Positions 34,593 to 38,913 of a DNA stretch of 38,913 nt are shown in pieces. The notes beneath the pieces are model-generated. The model saw only the letters and a list, made by a program, of their open reading frames with translations, made no database searches and was not told the origin of the DNA. This DNA is from Thermoflavimicrobium daqui (GTDB lineage Bacteria; Bacillota; Bacilli; Thermoactinomycetales; Thermoactinomycetaceae): positions 1 through 38,913 of the forward strand of contig NZ_KZ845682.1 of assembly GCF_003313465.1 (NCBI RefSeq). Reading direction: 5' to 3'. Position 1 is the stretch's first letter. Every line of letters starts with the position of its first letter. A program made the translations under genes and the position numbers.

Positions 34593-34665
34593 CTGATATA
34601 GTACGGGTAGCTGTCAACCTGCCCACGATGTATCGTCAATTGAAGGCAGGAGTCTCTATGACAGT
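34593..34665 (+). mobile_element. Right end of the deleted tnpB element
   Basis: Beyond the tnpB stop, CTGTCA/TGACAG (34611-34616 with 34659-34664) encloses CCTGCC/GGCAGG (34618-34623 with 34645-34650) and ACGAT/ATCGT. This nested fold at the 3' side of tnpB is where the omega/reRNA scaffold normally lies. The true boundary with host DNA is not certain. Confidence 0.55.
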
Positions 34666-34806
34666 AAAAAGTTATATTTCGACTCAACCATTCAGAAAAT
34701 AATGAACCGTTTTAAACAAAACTTGCAAGAGATTATCATGTATTTAAGAGATATTTAGGTAATGTTTCTCTATGATCATCTAAGATGAGAAAAAGTTAGC
34801 TAAGAG

Positions 34807-34835
34807 GGGTGACCAAACAGGAATATGGTCATCCC
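34807..34835 (+). terminator. Hairpin upstream of the ribonucleotide reductase promoter
   Basis: GGGTGACCA pairs with TGGTCATCCC (one bulged A) around AACAGGAATA, followed by ATTTATTTG. It could end transcripts from the tnpB remnant or trxB. The rest of 34666-35111 shows no gene. Confidence 0.5.
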
Positions 34836-35111
34836 ATTTATTTGATGTCAAGATGTAGATTGATACTAATCATTTATAGATCATACGCTTTTTTCCGTGT
34901 CAAAAATTTATAAACCATGTTTAATACATTGCTACTATTCATAAATAGAAAAAAGAGGAATCTAAATATTTTTACAACCTTGTTTCTCTATTAATATATC
35001 TTTCAGTCAGTCAAATTTGAAAAAAGTAGCTTCAAAAAGAAAGAAAAACAAAAAACGATTTTAGTTGGATGTTTACTCTCATAAAGTTAATAATTTACCT
35101 TTTTTAGAGGT

Positions 35112-35162
35112 TTGCACAATATGTTGTATTGTATATACTCAAGAGGCGACTATATATAGATC
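35112..35162 (+). promoter_or_regulatory. nrd promoter with two NrdR boxes
   Basis: TTGCAC (35112-35117) and TATACT (35134-35139), 16 bases apart, form a promoter. Two 16-bp NrdR-like boxes flank the -10: ACAATATGTTGT within 35114-35129 and CTATATATAG within 35147-35162. Their centres are 33 bp apart, three helical turns, as known for paired NrdR sites. The ATG of the alpha subunit follows 11 bases after the second box. Confidence 0.85.
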
Positions 35163-35172
35163 GGGCGTGATA

Positions 35173-37392
35173 ATGATGTTAGATGTTAAGGAAAAAAATA
35201 CTCTATTGGACCCTTTTCGTCCGCTAATTGAAGAAGCGTGTAAAGACTTTCCTCATTTGGATCATAACCAACTGATGGAAGAAATTCTTGGTCAATTAAG
35301 AGATAATTTAACAGATAATGAGATTATTCAAGAAATTATACAAATTACAGTAGAGAAAACAAGTATGGAAGAACCCGACTGGCAATTTGTTGCAGCACGG
35401 ATTCTCTCATATAGCTTGTATCAAGCAGCCGCGCGTCACCGTGGTTATGACGTGAAGCAGAAATACGGAAGTTTGTATCATCTCATACATACATTAACGA
35501 AAAAAGGATTATATGGGACATATCTTTTAGAAACTTATCGCCCAGAAGAAATCAAAGAGTTACAAAATGCGATTATACCTGAACGGGACAAGCTATTTAA
35601 CTATATTGGTTTAAAAGTGCTAGCGGATCGCTATCTTGTTCGTGATTATAATCATGAGGTCATGGAGCTTCCGCAAGAACGATTTATGATTATTGCGATG
35701 CATCTAGCACAAAAAGAAGATGACAAATTAACATGGGCAAAGAAGTTTTATGAGGTATTGTCTAAGCTTGAACTAACTGTAGCCACTCCTACACTAGCGA
35801 ATGCAGGGAAGATTTTACACCAACTTTCATCTTGTTTTATTGACACGGTTGGGGATTCTTTATGGTCTATTTATAATACTAACTCTTCAACAGCACAAGT
35901 ATCGAAACATGGCGGAGGGGTTGGGATTTATCTAGGAAAAGTACGCTCCAAAGGTTCGAAAATTCGTGGACATAAAGGTGCTTCAGGTGGTGTTATCCCG
36001 TGGATTCGTAACTATAATAATACAGCTGTTGCTGTTGATCAGTTAGGAGTTCGCCGTGGTGCTTTTGCGATCTATCTGGATATTTGGCATGCGGATATTT
36101 TAGATTTTTTGAATCTGCGTACCAATAATGGTGATGATCGTTTAAAAGCACATGATATTTTTCCTGGGGTTTGTATTCCAGATTTATTTATGCAACGTGT
36201 CAAAGAACGTGGTATGTGGTATCTATTTGATCCTCATGAAATTCGTGAAGTTATGGGATACTCTATCGAAGATTCTTATGGGAAAGAGTTTGAGCGTCGT
36301 TACCTCGAATGTGTAGAGCATCCAGAACTGACAAAGACTGAAATTCCAGCCATTGATATTATGAAGCGGATCATGGTTAGCGCTTTTGAAACAGGGACCC
36401 CTTTTATTTTCTTCAGAGATACAGTGAATCAAGCTAATCCAAATAAACATCAAGGCATGATTTATTCGTCCAATCTATGTACAGAAATTTGTCAAAATAT
36501 GTCACCGACTGAATTATTGAGTGAAGAGTTGGAAGATGGCGTTATTGTTACGAAACAAAAACCGGGAGACTTTGTGGTTTGTAATCTCTCGTCTATCAAT
36601 TTGGGGCGGGTTAATAGTGAAGCGGATCTTGCACGTATCATTCCGATTCAAATGCGGATGTTAGATAGTGTGATTGATCTGAATATTTACCCTGTAAGAC
36701 AAGCTGAATATACCAATCAAAAGTATCGGGCTGTTGGACTTGGAACCAGTGGATATCATCAATATTTAGCTGGACGTCAGATTGCTTGGGAATCAGAAGA
36801 ACATCTTGAAGAAGCAGATCGTTTATTTGAAAATATTGCTTATTATGCTATTCGTTCATCAATGGAAATAGCGAAAGAAAAAGGAGCTTATCCCCTTTTT
36901 GAAGGTAGTGAGTGGCAGACTGGCGAGTATTTTGATAGAAGAGGATATACAAGCGAGCGATGGCAACAGCTACGCCAAGATATTGCCCAATACGGTATGC
37001 GAAATGCTTGGGTATTTGCAGTAGCACCAACTGGTTCTACTTCGCTTATTGCCGGCTCCACTGCAGGCATTGATCCCGTTTATGCGAAGTATTTTGTAGA
37101 AGAAAAGCGAGGAGCATCGATTCCTCAAACAGCACCTAACCTTTCACCCAAAACGACCTGGTATTATAAAGAAGCGCACCACATTGACCAGCTATGGAGT
37201 ATTCGAGCAGCTGCAAAACGGCAAAAGCATATTGATCAATCTCAATCGATGAATTTATATATCACTCCTAATACCAATGCGCGTGAATTTTTAGACTTGT
37301 ATATTCAGTCATGGGAACATGGCATTAAAACACTTTATTATGTACGGAATCAATCAATTGAAGTGGAAGAGTGTGTAAGCTGCTCTTCATAA
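35173..37392 (+). CDS. Class I ribonucleoside-diphosphate reductase, alpha subunit
   Basis: A 739-residue catalytic subunit that makes deoxyribonucleotides, partnered with the beta subunit at 37539. It has LSSCFIDTVGDS (active-site Cys), SKHGGGVGIYLGKVRSKG, the radical site NLCTEI (Asn-Cys-Glu trio), the effector/active-site loop PTGSTSLIAGSTAGIDP, the radical-transfer Tyr pair in KTLYYVRNQ, and the C-terminal CVSC that takes electrons from thioredoxin. Residues 10-85 resemble only the second half of an ATP cone; the usual first strands (VIKRDG-type) are missing. The reading frame extends upstream to 35065, but that part covers the promoter, so ATG 35173 (or 35176) is the start. The ribosome binding site is weak. 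Confidence 0.94.
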   Translation: MMLDVKEKNTLLDPFRPLIEEACKDFPHLDHNQLMEEILGQLRDNLTDNEIIQEIIQITVEKTSMEEPDWQFVAARILSYSLYQAAARHRGYDVKQKYGSLYHLIHTLTKKGLYGTYLLETYRPEEIKELQNAIIPERDKLFNYIGLKVLADRYLVRDYNHEVMELPQERFMIIAMHLAQKEDDKLTWAKKFYEVLSKLELTVATPTLANAGKILHQLSSCFIDTVGDSLWSIYNTNSSTAQVSKHGGGVGIYLGKVRSKGSKIRGHKGASGGVIPWIRNYNNTAVAVDQLGVRRGAFAIYLDIWHADILDFLNLRTNNGDDRLKAHDIFPGVCIPDLFMQRVKERGMWYLFDPHEIREVMGYSIEDSYGKEFERRYLECVEHPELTKTEIPAIDIMKRIMVSAFETGTPFIFFRDTVNQANPNKHQGMIYSSNLCTEICQNMSPTELLSEELEDGVIVTKQKPGDFVVCNLSSINLGRVNSEADLARIIPIQMRMLDSVIDLNIYPVRQAEYTNQKYRAVGLGTSGYHQYLAGRQIAWESEEHLEEADRLFENIAYYAIRSSMEIAKEKGAYPLFEGSEWQTGEYFDRRGYTSERWQQLRQDIAQYGMRNAWVFAVAPTGSTSLIAGSTAGIDPVYAKYFVEEKRGASIPQTAPNLSPKTTWYYKEAHHIDQLWSIRAAAKRQKHIDQSQSMNLYITPNTNAREFLDLYIQSWEHGIKTLYYVRNQSIEVEECVSCSS

Positions 37393-37457
37393 AGATAGCT
37401 ACAGTATTTGATCAATACCTAGGATCCTATGTGACCGATTTTGAAAGGGTTACTCGT

Positions 37458-37492
37458 GTCGATTCGTTATTCATCAAGGGTAACGAATCGAC
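37458..37492 (+). other. Intercistronic 12-bp hairpin in the nrd operon
   Basis: GTCGATTCGTTA (37458-37469) and its exact complement TAACGAATCGAC (37481-37492) flank an 11-base loop between the alpha and beta genes. No T-run follows directly. It may tune beta expression by partial termination or mRNA stability. Confidence 0.6.
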
Positions 37493-37538
37493 TCCAATCA
37501 ATACGGTATTTTTTTAGATATAGAGAGGAGATTTTTTA

Positions 37539-38573
37539 ATGGCTAAACTTGAGAGAAAGAAAATCTTTAATGAGCATGGACAACGCGGGACACAACGGCT
37601 AATTAATGGGAATACCACGAACTTACGGGAGTGGAATCGGATCAAATATGACTGGGCGTTTAAGCTATACCGTACTATGTTAAATAATTTTTGGGTGCCG
37701 GAGGAGATTCCACTCGCAAGTGATGCAAAAGAGTTTAATGAGTTATCCACAGCAGAACGTCATGCTTTTGATAAAACCATTTCTTTTTTAAACTTTTTAG
37801 ATTCGATCCAAGGTGAGAATCTCCCTAATATTAATGAATATATTACAGCGCCAGAGGTATCATCACTGCTAAATATTCAGGCATTTCAGGAGGAAATTCA
37901 TGCTCAATCTTATAGCTACATCTTAGATAGTGTTTGTTCACCGGAAACACGAGAAAATATTTACGATGAATGGAGAAATGATGAGCATTTATTAGAGAGA
38001 AATCGGTTTATTGCCGACCTGTATCAGCAGTTTGTCGAGCAAAAGGATGATCGACAATTTGTGCGGACATGTATGGCCAATTTCTTACTAGAATCTCTGT
38101 ACTTCTATAGTGGTTTCTCCTTCTTTTACTCTTTGGCACGAGCTGGAAAAATGACTGCAACTGCAACCATTATCAAATATATCCAACGTGATGAGTTAAC
38201 ACATGTCGTCTTGTTCCAAAATATGATCAAAGAGCTTCGGAAAGAGGAGCCTGATCTTTTTAGTCCTGACTTCATCGAAGAACTACGAGATATGACCAGA
38301 ACAGCTGTCGAACATGAAATTAAATGGGGACAGTATATCACAAATAACCAAATTCCAGGCTTAAATAATAATCTGATTGAGCGATATATTAAATACTTAG
38401 CAAATGAACGGCTCAATCGCTTAGGTTTTGAAATTCTGTATCCAGAATATACGACTCACCCCATGAAGTGGGTAGATAGTTTTGCCAATTTGAATGCAAC
38501 TAAAACCGATTTCTTCGAGCAGAAAGTAACAAACTATACCAAAGCAAGTTCGCTTGATTTTGGTGATTTATAA
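37539..38573 (+). CDS. Class I ribonucleoside-diphosphate reductase, beta subunit
   Basis: A 344-residue radical-generating subunit. The dinuclear metal ligands are all found: D88, E118 and H121 (EEIHAQSY), E185 (LLESLYFYSGF), E219 and H222 (RDELTHV). The radical tyrosine is Y125, four residues after H121, as in E. coli NrdB (H118/Y122). The C-terminal tail (SSLDFGDL) is the acidic/aromatic segment that docks on alpha. No nrdI flavodoxin gene is near, which argues against a strict class Ib Mn enzyme, but the class is not settled. ATG 37539 follows GAGAGGAG. It is co-transcribed with the alpha gene across a hairpin-bearing 146-base gap. Confidence 0.95.
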   Translation: MAKLERKKIFNEHGQRGTQRLINGNTTNLREWNRIKYDWAFKLYRTMLNNFWVPEEIPLASDAKEFNELSTAERHAFDKTISFLNFLDSIQGENLPNINEYITAPEVSSLLNIQAFQEEIHAQSYSYILDSVCSPETRENIYDEWRNDEHLLERNRFIADLYQQFVEQKDDRQFVRTCMANFLLESLYFYSGFSFFYSLARAGKMTATATIIKYIQRDELTHVVLFQNMIKELRKEEPDLFSPDFIEELRDMTRTAVEHEIKWGQYITNNQIPGLNNNLIERYIKYLANERLNRLGFEILYPEYTTHPMKWVDSFANLNATKTDFFEQKVTNYTKASSLDFGDL

Positions 38574-38801
38574 TTAGTAGAAAAGGCTGTATCATTCGAT
38601 CCAATCCCAAGTCATTCCTAGACTTAGAGTGGTGATCGGAAGATTTGACACTCCACACGGCTTCAGCCGTGGGATTCTTGGGTCGTTAGCGTCCGTAGTC
38701 TGTTTCCGTTTTGGACAACGCCCAAGTTCAGGGGTGTGTCATCACCCCATCCCATGTGGTTAGAGTGTACCCACATGGGTGGCGTACCTGTTACCAGTAC
38801 G
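38574..38801 (-). mobile_element. Right end and probable omega/reRNA of a second tnpB element
   Basis: Downstream (minus strand) of the tnpB stop, several stems lie in series: CCCATGTGG/CCACATGGG, GGGGTG/CACCCC, CTTGGG/CCCAAG and CACGGCT/AGCCGTG. They end in GTGTCAA at 38645, which is the usual shape of a TnpB omega-RNA scaffold. The RNA would continue into host DNA as its guide (ATCTTCCGATCACCACTC from 38644 downward). The flank 38606-38624 carries the dispersed-repeat core TCATTCCTAGAC. Confidence 0.75.
38606..38624. repeat. Dispersed repeat core, copy C (partial)
   Basis: CCCAAGTCATTCCTAGACTT shares the 11-base core TCATTCCTAGA with copies A and B; the rest does not align. It lies immediately outside the guide region of the tnpB element. 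Confidence 0.35.
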
Positions 38802-38913
38802 CTAGGCTACTAACCCAGAAATGGCTTTAGCTATATTGATTGCTCCATTCAGATCAGCATGGCAGGTATAACCACACTTTTTGCATCTGAACTGGATGCC
38901 ATTTCGATTCGCT
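38802..38913 (-). CDS. tnpB: TnpB (IS200/IS605 family), C-terminal end (partial)
   Basis: The minus strand from the window edge encodes ANRNGIQFRCKKCGYTCHAD, then LNGAINIAKAISGLVA, and stops at TAG (38802-38804). This is the second half of the TnpB zinc ribbon (CKKCGY) and the final RuvC Asp region (HADLNGAINIA). The upstream part lies outside the window. TnpB is an RNA-guided nuclease that promotes transposon retention; whether this copy is intact cannot be seen here. The stop codon and zinc ribbon look undamaged, unlike the remnant at 34048-34592. Confidence 0.85.
   Translation of the reverse strand, partial: ANRNGIQFRCKKCGYTCHADLNGAINIAKAISGLVA

Noticed and set aside
35065-35172. N-terminal extension of the ribonucleotide reductase alpha gene
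   Set aside because: It spans the -35/-10 promoter and both NrdR boxes, so it is regulatory DNA rather than coding sequence.
1-38913. CRISPR arrays, tRNA genes, prophage or integrase genes
   Set aside because: No spaced direct-repeat array, no tRNA cloverleaf pattern and no phage structural or integrase gene was recognised in the window.

Overview
The window is AT-rich DNA from a spore-forming member of the Bacillota. It carries a spore-coat-type protein, a YIEGIA membrane protein with its small partner, a TcyP cystine carrier, strong AAGGAGG-type ribosome binding sites with frequent TTG/GTG starts, and CcpA- and NrdR-type sites. A Bacillales relative, perhaps in or near Thermoactinomycetaceae, is my guess; the lineage is inference. 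It opens with the end of an rRNA operon (3' end of 23S, then 5S and a strong terminator).

From 0.7 to 7.5 kb everything is on the minus strand: a membrane protein and a metal-dependent amidohydrolase; a self-contained regulator/transporter operon (YtrA-type GntR repressor, ABC-2 ATPase, ABC-2 permease) whose promoter is overlapped by a perfect 12-bp inverted repeat; and an APC-family amino-acid permease whose promoter carries a CcpA cre site. From 7.9 to 13.3 kb are an unknown coiled-coil protein, a decayed amidase, the cystine carrier tcyP, a DUF4253 protein, a secreted beta-helix protein and the stump of a P-loop kinase-like gene.

From 13.3 to 15.4 kb are sporulation-type genes on the minus strand (coat protein; YIEGIA protein plus capping subunit). 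From 15.6 to 20.2 kb a plus-strand cluster encodes an aldehyde dehydrogenase, a ThDP-dependent acetolactate-synthase-like enzyme and fumarase C. It converges on a membrane-anchored penicillin-acylase-family enzyme (20.3-22.7 kb).

The stretch 22.9-25.8 kb is a graveyard: two tandem DUF4097-type lipoproteins, a MacB-like ABC transporter in which a deletion joined the ATPase to the permease, and a sensor histidine kinase with two frameshifts. These look like parts of one lost envelope-sensing cassette.

From 26 to 32 kb are secreted or housekeeping genes: glycerophosphodiester phosphodiesterase (glpQ), cutC, a GNAT acetyltransferase, a zinc phospholipase C with all its metal ligands, and a secreted YngK/GHL10-type glycosidase. 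From 32.8 kb come thioredoxin reductase (trxB), an internally deleted TnpB element with elaborate RNA-like ends, and the aerobic ribonucleotide reductase operon (alpha and beta subunits) behind two NrdR boxes spaced three helical turns apart. At the right edge is the 3' end of a second tnpB on the minus strand, with an intact omega-RNA-like right end and a readable flank-derived guide.

I found no complete new defence or genetic system. The most novel-looking signals are the folded RNA-like segments at 33853-33959 and 32222-32301, the two TnpB ends, and a short dispersed repeat.
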